This document shows positions 6,601 to 13,892 of a stretch of DNA of 25,740 nt, piece by piece. The stretch lies in NCBI GenBank assembly GCA_900757415.1, contig CAAENU010000152.1:1-25740 (forward strand), read 5' to 3'. Source of the stretch: an uncultured Oscillospiraceae bacterium. Lineage in GTDB: Bacteria; Bacillota; Clostridia; Oscillospirales; Oscillospiraceae. The translations under genes and the position numbers were made by a program. Under the pieces are notes generated by a model, which saw only the letters and a program-made list of their open reading frames with translations, was not told the origin of the DNA and made no database searches. Positions within the stretch are counted from its first letter, which is position 1. Every line of letters begins with the position of its first letter.

Positions 6601-8392
6601 TCTCATCGTGGGATCCGACGTAATCCACGGCGCGTCCTCCTACAAGGCGCCGCCCTGCGACGGCTCGGTGCACAGCATGAACCACATCGTGTTTCGCCGG
6701 GTATCCGCCCTGCACGGAGAGGAAAAGGACATTGACGCCGACGTGGGCATGATCAGCGGCAAGGTGGTGCAGCTGCAGCTGCCCTCGCAGCTGGAGGACA
6801 TCAGCTCCACCCGTATCCGGGAAAATATTGACATGAACCGGGATATCTCCCACCTGATCGATCCCGTGGTGCAGGAATTCATCTACCAGCGGGGACTTTA
6901 TCTGCGGGAGCCTCAGTATAAGCCGCTGCTGTCACCGGGAACACTGCATTTTGAGCAGTGGGCCGCCGGGGACGCGCCGCTGGGGCAGATACAGCTGCTG
7001 GGCATGAGTGCTGCCGCGGCGGCGGGGATCCGAAAGCGGCATGACAGAGTCATGACGCTGCGCAGCGGCGACACGCTGCTGTGCGCCGTCGCCTTCAGTC
7101 AGCGCCGGGTAACGGAGCTGCTGGCACTGCTGGGCGACCCCGCGCGGGTCAACGATGTGCGCAATGCCGCATCGGGCCGGCTGCTGTGCATGACGGGACT
7201 GTTCGGAAAGGACAGCGAGTCCATGCAGCTGCTGCTGACGCAGCTGTTTGCGCAGGCCATGGAGCAGGATTGTCTGTGGGCGCTGTTTGCCGCGCTGGAC
7301 ACGGCGGCGGATGCGGCGGCGGACGATCTGCTGCGCCAGCAGGGACTGCGCCCGGTGCGCGGCGGCGACGCCTCGCTGCTGCTGGCGGATATGAGCGCAC
7401 CGGTGGTCTTTCTGCAAAATGTGGAAACCGCCATCAAGCCGCCCTTCAGCAGCGATGAGTCGGTGCTGCGGGCCATCCATATGGCGCGGCGGCGGTTCAA
7501 GCTGGGGTTGGTGGGCCTGTATCCGGGGCGGCTGATCTTCACTATCTCCTCCCAGCTGGTGCTGCACCGGTTGGTGGAAAAAATCACCGCCTTGAACGGC
7601 GTCCCCATGACGCCCACCACACCCCGTGTGCTGGGGCCCTATATGTGCGTGCCCTTCGGCAAGCTGCTGCGGCGCGCCGCCATTCCCAACACGGTGACCA
7701 AAACCGTGCACACCGACAAGGTGTTTGCCGCCGACCGAAAGCGGCAATGGATCGAAGCCTTTCCCGGTTATGCGCCGCTGGCCGATCAGATGCGGGTGGT
7801 ACGTTCCTTCCGCCGGCCGGTCATCATGGTGGACGACCAGCTGCACACCGGCCGACGTATCGGCGTGCTGGAGCCTCTGGCCCGTGAGCAGCAGGTGGAG
7901 ATCAAGGAAGTTCTGGTGGGAATCCTGTCGGGGCAGGGCCGGGATCTGGCACAGCAGCTGGGCCGCAGCGTGGATTATGTCTACTTCGTGCCCAATCTGC
8001 GGGCGTGGTATGTGGAGTCCACCCTGTATCCCTTTATCGGCGGCGACACCGTGGAGCATGATGCCGCCGAACAGCATGACGGCCTGCAGCCGTCGGTGAA
8101 TCTTATCCTGCCCTATGTCTATCCGGAACACCTGCGGCAGTGCGGTCAGGGACCGGCATATGCCTTTTCCCGCACCTGTATTGAAAACACCCTGTATATC
8201 ATTGAAGCGCTGGAGACCGCCTATCGCAGAACCTATGCCCGCAACCTGACGCTGCGGCGGCTCAGTGAGGCGGTAGTGCTGCCGCTGTGTCCGGACAAGG
8301 GTCAGATGAAATACCGGCTCGACGGTGCGGTTTCCGACTATCTGCGGGATGATCTGGAAACGCTGCGTCGGCTGGAAAACCTGTTTCGCTGA
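3644..8392 (+). CDS. giant HD / helical repeat / NadD-like / PRTase-like fusion
   Basis: This 1582-residue protein appears to join at least four parts. An HD phosphohydrolase domain (about 160-330) shows H174-H175, H203-D204 in GHDIGKF, H243 in GNHSTWD and D264. Residues about 340-890 are helical and resemble HEAT-like repeats. A NadD-type nucleotidyltransferase domain (about 893-1080) has GTFDPFTLSH at 900-909 and SSTRIRE at 1054-1060. Residues about 1100-1290 are unassigned, possibly GNAT-like. A PRTase-like segment has VIMVDDQLHTG at 1393-1403. No signal peptide or membrane helix is seen, so it should be cytoplasmic. The ribosome site AGGAGGAAG sits 5 bases before the ATG. It is first in an operon with two redox-type proteins. 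HD next to NadD recalls the NadD-YqeK pair of Firmicutes. Substrate and pathway are unknown. Confidence 0.85.
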   Translation: MTHKAIFRQHWTQAFTEADFCTRLHNAATAAQWSRARWAEELLPRTRRLDCRTVIDTAAEQTDIPEPDGGWRGFVLQSAMGGLYPGHRVSASAEQEDFALCALLAIQLLLDSERQLLPFDWRMEFAFCSAEEAADSPDYPRFLQVWRRSFVYELLRLSSELTPFSTLQHTAMVHHVAMTAGRALRRSGAQVELGLVSAAAAGHDIGKFGCMPGERVPYLHYYYTDEWLTRAGLPQVGQVAGNHSTWDLELANLSVESMLLIYADFRSKQRRETDGREIAALYSLQDAFDVILCKLDNVDDAKKRRYEYVYRKLRDFEEYLRSRGVDVTLAGQDTPPEEPKDVALMEPEAYHRAFCLMAVEHNLNMMRRLSHERLFSDLLERARSEKDWTRVRTYLCILEDYFTYLSASQKVQTVYFLYELLLHPEGDIRRQAAALMGQVMAKFSLRYKKELPSDAGQAAVEQTQFALWAQYLNLLFYPDHKLTPQQISHIRFTAKLVVSATLEGCLSQDVEQFLAALLTHYQSGQVTDEGAALALTDTLSYLPLKLLTEEQAAQVADFALAQCRSRNPSLQAAAMQFFLRARQTLASEHPLCAAMCRLRTEQPALGLPSLRYQYALVCGTAAEDAVRSVQPEELSDILLDNLKTATPWMIKVVNVELLARYAAGGGGSAMQIAAHFANLIRVSEAVVVRERAGRALLGIAPRLSCEERNEVAVELAKALEAGHYEFSKYIPQYLGAFMLWLPPAELDELITYLTGLLSHSSDSVAASALDTAGYLLENYRLYDLRFPEEQDVWGRRRRRLAGLLLKGMASYRQTVQQEAMYVMGDTLFSSPRLPDERKAWLFTLCAHKLLFLIRENRSGGLNDLYCSAALYRIYQFIVRYETDHGPFQFHRRDKIAFFPGTFDPFTLSHKALACTIRDMGYEVYLAVDEFSWSKKTQPSLIRRQIASMSVADEFHVQLFPYNIPINIANPNDLKRLRQLFAGRELYLIVGSDVIHGASSYKAPPCDGSVHSMNHIVFRRVSALHGEEKDIDADVGMISGKVVQLQLPSQLEDISSTRIRENIDMNRDISHLIDPVVQEFIYQRGLYLREPQYKPLLSPGTLHFEQWAAGDAPLGQIQLLGMSAAAAAGIRKRHDRVMTLRSGDTLLCAVAFSQRRVTELLALLGDPARVNDVRNAASGRLLCMTGLFGKDSESMQLLLTQLFAQAMEQDCLWALFAALDTAADAAADDLLRQQGLRPVRGGDASLLLADMSAPVVFLQNVETAIKPPFSSDESVLRAIHMARRRFKLGLVGLYPGRLIFTISSQLVLHRLVEKITALNGVPMTPTTPRVLGPYMCVPFGKLLRRAAIPNTVTKTVHTDKVFAADRKRQWIEAFPGYAPLADQMRVVRSFRRPVIMVDDQLHTGRRIGVLEPLAREQQVEIKEVLVGILSGQGRDLAQQLGRSVDYVYFVPNLRAWYVESTLYPFIGGDTVEHDAAEQHDGLQPSVNLILPYVYPEHLRQCGQGPAYAFSRTCIENTLYIIEALETAYRRTYARNLTLRRLSEAVVLPLCPDKGQMKYRLDGAVSDYLRDDLETLRRLENLFR

Positions 8393-8406
8393 AAAGAGGA
8401 ATGACC

Positions 8407-9636
8407 ATGTATCACTATGAGGAAAACGGACAATATTTTGTGTCCTGCCTCGCGCTTCCGCTGGCGGCGGCAGCGCCGCAGGCGCGGCAGCCTGTCTTTT
8501 TGTTCCGCCGCCCGCCGCAGAGCGGACGGGGCGCGTTTCGCGCCGCCTCCCCTGCGCAGCTGACGGCGGCACAGGAGGATGTTTCCTGGCTGGATAGCCG
8601 CCGCATTACCCCGGCGGCAGCACTGCCACAGCAGGTACGGCAGTGGGTGGAGAACGGACTGCGGGCCATTAATTTTGATCATCCGCGGTGGCGGGAAATG
8701 GCCGCGTGGCAGCCGCCGGTCGGCAAGAAGCGCGTCCATATTCTGGCAATGGGCGATGTGGGCAGCACTATCGCCATGGGGTTGAAGCTGCTGGGCGGCG
8801 GCACGGTGGACACCATCGGTATCTGCGATATCAACGAGGCCGCCGTAAAGCGCTGGGAGTTCGAGCTGAATCAGGTGGCGCTGCCGTGGCAGTATGACGT
8901 CATGCCCGCGGTGGAAATCGTGCCGCAGGAGCGGCTCTTCAACTGCGATGCGTTCCTGTTCGTGGCGTCCAAGGGGATACCGGCGGTAGGCAGCGGTGTG
9001 CAGGACGTGCGCATGGCTCAGTTTCAGGCCAACCGGCCGTTGGTGGAGCTGTATGCCCGCAAGGCACGGGAGGCCGAGTTCCGGGGACTGTTCTGCGTGA
9101 TCTCCGATCCGGTGGATCCGCTGGCCCGCGCCGCACTTCTCTCCTCCAACCGGGACGAGAGAGGCCTGTATGACGGCATGGGACTGCTGCCCCAGCAGAT
9201 ACAGGGTTACGGATTGGGCGTTATGAATGCCCGGGCAGCCTATTACGCCCGGCAGGAGCCGCGCTTGTCCTCCTTTCTGACGGAGGGGCGGGCCTTCGGC
9301 CCCCACGGCAGCGGTCTTGTAATCGCCAACTCCATCGCCCGCTATGACGACGCCCTGTCCCGGGAGTTGACGGAGCTGGCGCTGACGGCCAATCTGAAAA
9401 TGCGGGCGCTGGGTTTCAAACCCTATGTGGCACCGGCGCTGTCCTCGGCGGCGCTGAGCGTGCTGCTGACGCTGCGGGGTGAATGGCACTACGGCAGCGT
9501 GTGTCTGGGGGATATCTTTATGGGTGTGAAGAACCGCTATACGCCCGCAGGATTGGAAACGGAGGATCTTCCGCTGCCGGATGCCCTGTTTGCCCGGCTG
9601 ACGGAAACGCAGGAGATCCTGCGGCGGATCATTTGA
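8407..9636 (+). CDS. LDH/MDH-fold NAD-dependent dehydrogenase-like protein
   Basis: A 409-residue protein whose C-terminal ~300 residues look like the lactate/malate dehydrogenase family. A Rossmann glycine motif (GDVGST, G116-G119) is followed by an acidic ..CDIN end of the second strand. Counterparts of the family blocks are visible: SKGIPAVG, DVR...AN, ISDPVDPL (cf. SNPVD), and a catalytic-type histidine H300 in GPHGSG (cf. GEHGD). About 100 N-terminal residues are extra and unassigned. I chose ATG 8407 because GAGGA (8396-8400) is 6 bases upstream; an in-frame ATG at 8401 abuts it. The gene starts 14 bases after the giant gene's stop. The substrate is unknown and simple lactate dehydrogenase activity should not be assumed. 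Confidence 0.8.
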   Translation: MYHYEENGQYFVSCLALPLAAAAPQARQPVFLFRRPPQSGRGAFRAASPAQLTAAQEDVSWLDSRRITPAAALPQQVRQWVENGLRAINFDHPRWREMAAWQPPVGKKRVHILAMGDVGSTIAMGLKLLGGGTVDTIGICDINEAAVKRWEFELNQVALPWQYDVMPAVEIVPQERLFNCDAFLFVASKGIPAVGSGVQDVRMAQFQANRPLVELYARKAREAEFRGLFCVISDPVDPLARAALLSSNRDERGLYDGMGLLPQQIQGYGLGVMNARAAYYARQEPRLSSFLTEGRAFGPHGSGLVIANSIARYDDALSRELTELALTANLKMRALGFKPYVAPALSSAALSVLLTLRGEWHYGSVCLGDIFMGVKNRYTPAGLETEDLPLPDALFARLTETQEILRRII

Positions 9637-9653
9637 AAGGAAGGCGAAAGCTG

Positions 9654-10694
9654 ATGGAGCCTTTGGTCGTTATCTGCCCCCAGTGCGGAGAAAACCCCCG
9701 GCTGACGGCGGTATTGCAATGCGCGCTGATGGGCCTGCCGCACCAGAAAATACGGCGTGCGGAGGATCTGCATCCCCTGCGTGGACGGCGGGTGCTGTTC
9801 GCCATCTCCCTGACAGGCGGCGGCATAAATCTGGGGTGGTATGCCATGCTGTCCGCCATACGGCAGGCCCCCGGCTTTTTCGAGGGCTGCAGCGGCGCGG
9901 TGCTGGTGGACGGAGACGGCGAGCTGTATACCAAATCAGCAGCGCGGGAACTGGTATTCGCAGCCAATCAGGCAGGCTGCGCCTTTATGGGCGCGCCGCT
10001 GGTGGAGGCCACGGGATCGCTGCAGAATTTCAAAGTACGGGCCATGCTGCGCAAGACCGACTGCCTCAGCGCCTATACCGCCTGCGCCGCCGAGCTGGTG
10101 GCCCGGCTCATGTCCGATGCGCCGCCGGTGCGCCGGCATCCCCGGCTGATGGTGCTGCACGCCTCCAACCGAAAAACCTCCAACACCATCGCCCTGTGGG
10201 AGCGGATGGCGCCCCAGCTGGAGGGGCGGGTGGATACGCAGGTGGTCAACCTGCGCAACGGCACCGTGGCCGACTGCAACGGCTGTGAATTCCGCACCTG
10301 CCTGCACTTCGGCGAAGAGGGGCGGTGCTTCTACGGCGGCGTGATCGTGGATGAGGTCTATCCCGCCATCACGCAGGCGGACGGCGTACTGTGGCTGTGC
10401 CCCAACTACAACGATGCGCTGGCGGCCAACCTGACAGCCTGCATCAACCGCCTGACCGCCCTGTTCCGCACCACGCCCTTCTATGACAAGGAGCTGTACG
10501 GCATCATTGTGTCGGGTTATTCCGGCGGCGACATTGTGGCGCAGCAGTTGATCTCCGCACTGTGCATGAACAAGGCCTTCCGTCTGCCGCCCCGGTTCTG
10601 CCTGCTGGAAACGGCCAATGACGCCGGCGCCGCCGTGAAGCTGCCGGGGATTGACCGGCGGCTGGCCGATTTTGCCGCGCACATGTTCAGCTGA
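9654..10694 (+). CDS. double flavodoxin-like (FMN reductase-type) protein
   Basis: A 346-residue protein, probably two flavodoxin-like halves. Residues about 1-150 form an alternating alpha/beta half with a TGGG segment but no clear phosphate loop. Residues about 165-346 match NADPH-dependent FMN reductases and iron-sulfur flavoproteins: a phosphate-binding loop LHASNRKTSNT, then C208-x2-C211-x4-C216-x8-C225, then ADGVLWLCPNYND. The cysteine pattern could hold an Fe-S cluster, but similar cysteines occur in relatives without one. It likely binds FMN and transfers electrons. ATG 9654 follows AAGGAAGG and lies 17 bases after the dehydrogenase stop, as the third gene of the operon. It could be the electron donor or acceptor for the dehydrogenase-like partner. 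Confidence 0.75.
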   Translation: MEPLVVICPQCGENPRLTAVLQCALMGLPHQKIRRAEDLHPLRGRRVLFAISLTGGGINLGWYAMLSAIRQAPGFFEGCSGAVLVDGDGELYTKSAARELVFAANQAGCAFMGAPLVEATGSLQNFKVRAMLRKTDCLSAYTACAAELVARLMSDAPPVRRHPRLMVLHASNRKTSNTIALWERMAPQLEGRVDTQVVNLRNGTVADCNGCEFRTCLHFGEEGRCFYGGVIVDEVYPAITQADGVLWLCPNYNDALAANLTACINRLTALFRTTPFYDKELYGIIVSGYSGGDIVAQQLISALCMNKAFRLPPRFCLLETANDAGAAVKLPGIDRRLADFAAHMFS

Positions 10695-10775
10695 AATCTT
10701 TCGGCGGACGCTGCAGGCGCCTTGCAAAAACGGCAACGCGGAAAGCGGAAAAGCAAAAGACATTTGGCAACAGAA

Positions 10776-10813
10776 ACAGGGGGACCCGGCCTGAAAGCCG
10801 GGTCCCCCCTGTC
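10776..10813. terminator. strong hairpin between convergent genes
   Basis: ACAGGGGGACCCGGC pairs with GCCGGGTCCCCCCTGT around loop CTGAAA, with one extra C. It lies between the flavodoxin-like gene (plus) and the HAD gene (minus). Neither side has a clean T-run, so it is a likely but weak-tailed bidirectional terminator. Confidence 0.6.
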
Positions 10814-10829
10814 GCAATCGACTGCATTT

Positions 10830-11633
10830 TTATTGTTTTTCAGCTCGGGCGATGGCGGCAATGTCGCCCACGCCGTCCAGCACAACGCTGGGACGATAGG
10901 CGTAGGTCTTCAGCGTTTCATGCGTTGATACGCCGGAAAGCACCAGCACCGTGGACATACCGCTTTCCATGCCGGAGATAACATCGGTATCCATCCGGTC
11001 GCCCACCATCACGGCCTCGGCAGAGTGGCAATTCAGCATTTTAAGGCCAGTACGCATCATCAGTGGGTTCGGCTTGCCGCAGAAGTACGCCTGCTTGCCT
11101 GTCGCCATCTCAATGGGAGCGATGAGCGCGCGGCAGGCCGGCGCGATACCGTTCTCGATGGGGCCGGACACATCGGAGTTGGCGCCGATGAGCTTCGCGC
11201 CCTGCATCACAAGATTCGTCGCCTTGGTGAGCGTATCAAGGGAATAGCTGCGGCCCTCGCCCACGACCACATAATCCGGGTTCACATCATTCATCGTGAT
11301 GCCGGCGTCATACAGGGCGTTCAGCAGTCCTGCCTCGCCGATGGCGAACACAGAGCACCCCGGCGCCTGCTCGCGCAGGAAAGCCGCCGTTGCCAGCGCG
11401 CTGGTGTAGAAGTGCTCTTCCGGTACATCAAGGCCCATACGCGCAAGCTTCTGGTTCAGCTCGCGCGGCGTATAGCCGCTGTTGTTCGTAAGGAAGAGAT
11501 ACTCTTTATTCTCTTCGTGCAGCCACTGGATGAATTCCGCCACGCCCGGCAGAATGCGGTTGCCATGGTAGATGACGCCGTCCATATCGCAGATAAAACC
11601 CTTTTTCTCGTTAAAATTAATCGAAGTATCCAT
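10830..11633 (-). CDS. HAD-IIA (NagD/AraL-type) phosphatase
   Basis: A 267-residue cytoplasmic hydrolase of the HAD superfamily, subclass IIA, which dephosphorylates small phosphometabolites such as UMP, sugar phosphates or 4-nitrophenyl phosphate. Motif I is D16-M-D18-GV, motif II is T49-NNS, motif III is K187 in GKPNP and motif IV is GDR.DTD with D212 and D217. The cap domain lies between motifs II and III. Length is normal. The ATG follows GGGGAGTAAGG. It is transcribed alone on the minus strand from a likely promoter at 11706-11735. The true substrate cannot be read from the sequence. Confidence 0.92.
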   Translation of the reverse strand: MDTSINFNEKKGFICDMDGVIYHGNRILPGVAEFIQWLHEENKEYLFLTNNSGYTPRELNQKLARMGLDVPEEHFYTSALATAAFLREQAPGCSVFAIGEAGLLNALYDAGITMNDVNPDYVVVGEGRSYSLDTLTKATNLVMQGAKLIGANSDVSGPIENGIAPACRALIAPIEMATGKQAYFCGKPNPLMMRTGLKMLNCHSAEAVMVGDRMDTDVISGMESGMSTVLVLSGVSTHETLKTYAYRPSVVLDGVGDIAAIARAEKQ

Positions 11634-11705
11634 AACCTTACTCCCCTATAACACATCAGAAGTTATCTTATCGTACCATTCCGCTTCATATATTTCCATC
11701 GTGAT

Positions 11706-11735
11706 ATTGTAAAATTTTCCTCGGCAATTCAGCAA
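11706..11735 (-). promoter_or_regulatory. putative promoter of the HAD phosphatase gene
   Basis: On the minus strand TTGCTG (11735-11730) and TACAAT (11711-11706) are 18 bp apart, about 73 bp before the start codon. The region is AT-rich. Moderate match. Confidence 0.45.
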
Positions 11736-11882
11736 AGTTACGGTTCGTTTCGCAGTATAAGGACTCACCGATACCCGGCGGTCAAAACCGTCCGCGGCTG
11801 AAAGTCAAATCGCCTGAAGCAGCGTCCATTTTGCGGTCGCGTCCATGATACAGCTGCCAATCCACACATTGCAGATAGAAGA

Positions 11883-11917
11883 AGCACCCCTGCGAGGATC
11901 GGCCTCACAGGAGTGCT
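11883..11917 (-). terminator. terminator of the lipoprotein gene
   Basis: As minus-strand RNA the 15-base arms at 11917-11903 and 11897-11883 pair fully, with two G-U pairs, around a 5-base loop. TTCTTCTATC follows. On the plus strand two A-C mismatches appear, so the minus strand is the functional one, although a T5 run also follows on the plus strand. Confidence 0.7.
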
Positions 11918-11946
11918 TTTTGCTTCAGGCACCGGGAGAACGGGGC

Positions 11947-12672
11947 TTATTCATTGACAGTATCCAGCGTCAGCACCTGCTCATACGAGTCCGCACCGGC
12001 GATGGAACCAATGGGCAGCACCACATGAAGCTTTCCCGCGGCATCAACGTATGCGGGAGCGTCCATGTTGATGTTCTCATCGGACAGCGTCCAGTCACGG
12101 CGTTCTGTCAGAAACTCATCGAAATCGCTGCCGGAAATATCCTTGTACTGGTTGTCGAACGTATCCGCAGCGGCTTTGCGTACCGCCTCCAGGAAAGTCG
12201 TTTCGCCCATGTCCAGCACCTTCAGCAGATCCGCCGTGGTGAGCTGCCGACCGCTTGCTGTGTCATAGAGGTAGACATTGTAACTATTTATGTCGGCATC
12301 CCAGCCACAGGAGACGACCAGCGACAGGATATTGTCATACTGATATGCCTCCCATGTTATATACAGGCAGGACATGCTTACCTTTTCTGACACGCTCTCC
12401 AGTACACCGTCCACAATAGGGCCGTACTCCTCGGCGATCGTTTTGTTGATCGCTTCCGCGCCCGGTGTGTCAGCTTCAATCTGAGGCACGCGGTAGGTAA
12501 AGTGTCCGCTGTTACCGACGCCATCGGTGTAATCGAAGTCCTCGTTATACAGCTCCGCGATTTGAGGCGGCTCATGAGATGCAGATGTGCCGGGCGTGAC
12601 GTCGCGGCTGCCGCAGGCAGCCAGAGTGCATAGCAGCAGCGCCGCCAGCAGCAGGGATAAGGCTTTTTTCAT
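11947..12672 (-). CDS. secreted lipoprotein, DUF3298/RsiV-like
   Basis: A 241-residue protein with a type II signal peptide: MKK, a Leu/Ala-rich core and the lipobox LAAC with Cys20. It should be lipid-anchored on the outer face of the membrane. The mature part has a FTYRVPQIEADTPGAEAIN segment near residues 58-76, a central all-beta-looking region and a YLYDTASGRQLTTADLL segment. These resemble the DUF4163/DUF3298 domains of RsiV and PdaC-like proteins, but without a recognisable deacetylase or anti-sigma part. The function is unknown. ATG follows GAAGGAG. It has its own promoter (12736-12764) and terminator (11883-11917). Confidence 0.75.
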   Translation of the reverse strand: MKKALSLLLAALLLCTLAACGSRDVTPGTSASHEPPQIAELYNEDFDYTDGVGNSGHFTYRVPQIEADTPGAEAINKTIAEEYGPIVDGVLESVSEKVSMSCLYITWEAYQYDNILSLVVSCGWDADINSYNVYLYDTASGRQLTTADLLKVLDMGETTFLEAVRKAAADTFDNQYKDISGSDFDEFLTERRDWTLSDENINMDAPAYVDAAGKLHVVLPIGSIAGADSYEQVLTLDTVNE

Positions 12673-12735
12673 ACAGTTTCTCCTTCGCAGGACTTACCTG
12701 CGTCCACAGTTTCTCTCCGTTATGCTTTCGTTTCG

Positions 12736-12764
12736 ATTGTATAACAGTCTGTTCGCAAAAGCAA
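12736..12764 (-). promoter_or_regulatory. promoter of the lipoprotein gene
   Basis: On the minus strand TTGCTT (12764-12759) and TACAAT (12741-12736) are 17 bp apart. A small inverted repeat, CGCAGG-ACTTA-CCTGCG, lies in the leader at about 12687-12703. Upstream, GGTCAAA (12787-12793) and TTTGACC (12814-12820) form a further inverted repeat. Confidence 0.6.
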
Positions 12765-12889
12765 TCCCCTAATTTAACCCATAAGAGGTCAAAATGGGCT
12801 TGTCCACCAGTAATTTGACCACTATAAACCCATAAATTTCCGTTCAAATTCCATCAAAATCGAACAGTCCAGACGGAATTTTGGGCATA

Positions 12890-12928
12890 GAAAAAGCCCG
12901 GAAAATAGCGTATTTCCGGGCTTTTTTA
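12890..12928. terminator. terminator of rplM-rpsI
   Basis: AAAAAGCCCGGAAAT and ATTTCCGGGCTTTTTT form a long stem around a short loop about 20 bases after the rpsI stop. A T-run follows on both strands; on the minus strand it ends in CTTTTTC. Confidence 0.88.
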
Positions 12929-12946
12929 GCATTTTTAAGTTGTCGA

Positions 12947-13351
12947 TTATCGCTTGCTGAACTGCGGAGCGCGACGAGCTGCTTTGAGACCGTATTTCTT
13001 ACGCTCCTTCATACGAGGATCGCGGGTCAGGAAGCCGGCCTTCTTCAGAATGGCGCGGTATTCGGGGTTCACCAGCAGCAGAGCGCGGCTGATGCCGTGG
13101 CGCAGGGCGCCGGCCTGACCGGACACACCGCCGCCCTCGACAGTGGCAACGATGTCCACCTTGCCCAGCGTATCGGTGGCAGCCAGAGGCTGACGAACGA
13201 CCATCTTCAGGGTCTCCAGACCGAAGTACTCTTCGATATCGCGGCCGTTGATAGTGATATTGCCGGAACCGTTCTCAAACAGATGCACGCGGGCAACGGA
13301 GGACTTGCGGCGGCCGGTGCCGTACTTGTAGGGATTCTTGGACTGATACAT
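12947..13351 (-). CDS. rpsI: 30S ribosomal protein S9
   Basis: Ribosomal protein S9 sits on the head of the small subunit, with its C-terminal tail reaching the P-site tRNA. The 134 residues show the family signatures YGTGRRKSSVARV near the start, GGG.SGQAGA.RHGISRALL in the centre and the universal basic end APQFSKR. The ATG follows an AAGGAGG ribosome site. It is 19 bases downstream of rplM, the near-universal rplM-rpsI operon, and shares its promoter and leader. The terminator is at 12890-12928. Confidence 0.98.
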   Translation of the reverse strand: MYQSKNPYKYGTGRRKSSVARVHLFENGSGNITINGRDIEEYFGLETLKMVVRQPLAATDTLGKVDIVATVEGGGVSGQAGALRHGISRALLLVNPEYRAILKKAGFLTRDPRMKERKKYGLKAARRAPQFSKR

Positions 13352-13370
13352 TCTTCGTTTCCTCCTTCAA

Positions 13371-13796
13371 TTACTTGACCAGCTCGGGCTTCTGTGCCTG
13401 ATGCTCATGGGTGTCGCCGGCATAGATGTGCAGGCGCTTCAGGGAGTCCTTGGTAACGGTGTTGCGGGGCATCATGCCGCGGACGGCCACGCGCATGGCC
13501 AGTTCAGGCTTGTCCTGCATCAGGATGCGGTACTTGGTCTCCTTCAGGCCGCCGATCCAACCGGAGTGGGTACGATAGTACTTCTGCTCCAGCTTGTTGC
13601 CGGTCAGCACAGCCTTGCCAGCGTTGATCACGATGACGTTATCGCCGCAATCAGCGTGAGGGGTATAGGTGACTTTGCCCTTGCCGCGCAGCAGGTCGGC
13701 CACGACGACGGCGGTTTTGCCCAGAGGCTTGCCGGCGGCGTCAACGACGTACCACTTGCGCTCAATGTTGGCCTTGTTTGCCATAAAAGTGGACAT
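13371..13796 (-). CDS. rplM: 50S ribosomal protein L13
   Basis: L13 is an early-assembling protein of the large ribosomal subunit. The 141 residues from the chosen start include the family blocks ERKWYVVDA...PLG, HADCGDNVIVINA near the middle, and GMMPRNT in the C-terminal half. I place the start at ATG 13796, because GGAGG lies 7 bases upstream. An in-frame TTG at 13811 overlaps that ribosome site and is not a plausible start. The gene leads the rplM-rpsI operon, with promoter at 13893-13921 and a structured leader. Confidence 0.97.
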   Translation of the reverse strand: MSTFMANKANIERKWYVVDAAGKPLGKTAVVVADLLRGKGKVTYTPHADCGDNVIVINAGKAVLTGNKLEQKYYRTHSGWIGGLKETKYRILMQDKPELAMRVAVRGMMPRNTVTKDSLKRLHIYAGDTHEHQAQKPELVK

Positions 13797-13888
13797 GGTG
13801 TTTTCCTCCAAATTTATTATAATGTATTTTGCTTTACTTTTTTAAATTCCCTTGCTAAAATCATAGGGAAACGCGCCAAACGCGCAAG
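13797..13888 (-). promoter_or_regulatory. structured 5' leader of rplM-rpsI (possible L13 leader)
   Basis: The predicted transcript starts near 13886, giving about 90 bases of leader. CCTTGC near its 5' end (13888-13883) can pair with GCAAGG (13856-13851), enclosing a small GCG/CGC hairpin. Firmicute rplM operons are known to carry autoregulatory L13 leader RNAs. Whether this is one cannot be settled by eye. Confidence 0.45.
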
Positions 13889-13892
13889 GATA

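Larger units (their letters stand above)
11634..11946. other. 313-bp intergenic region
   Basis: The region holds the promoter of the HAD gene (11706-11735) and the terminator of the lipoprotein gene (11883-11917). Between them I see no convincing ORF, RNA gene or repeat. Confidence 0.6.

Noticed and set aside
6932..8572. 546-codon open frame antisense to the giant gene
   Set aside because: Same codon-bias shadow, low-complexity His/Gln/Arg composition, no start signal, and the plus-strand frame carries real motifs.
13809..13821. TATAAT at 13821-13816 as the rplM promoter
   Set aside because: It would start transcription at or inside the ribosome site and has no -35 box; the TTGACA-17-TATAAA at 13921-13893 is far better.
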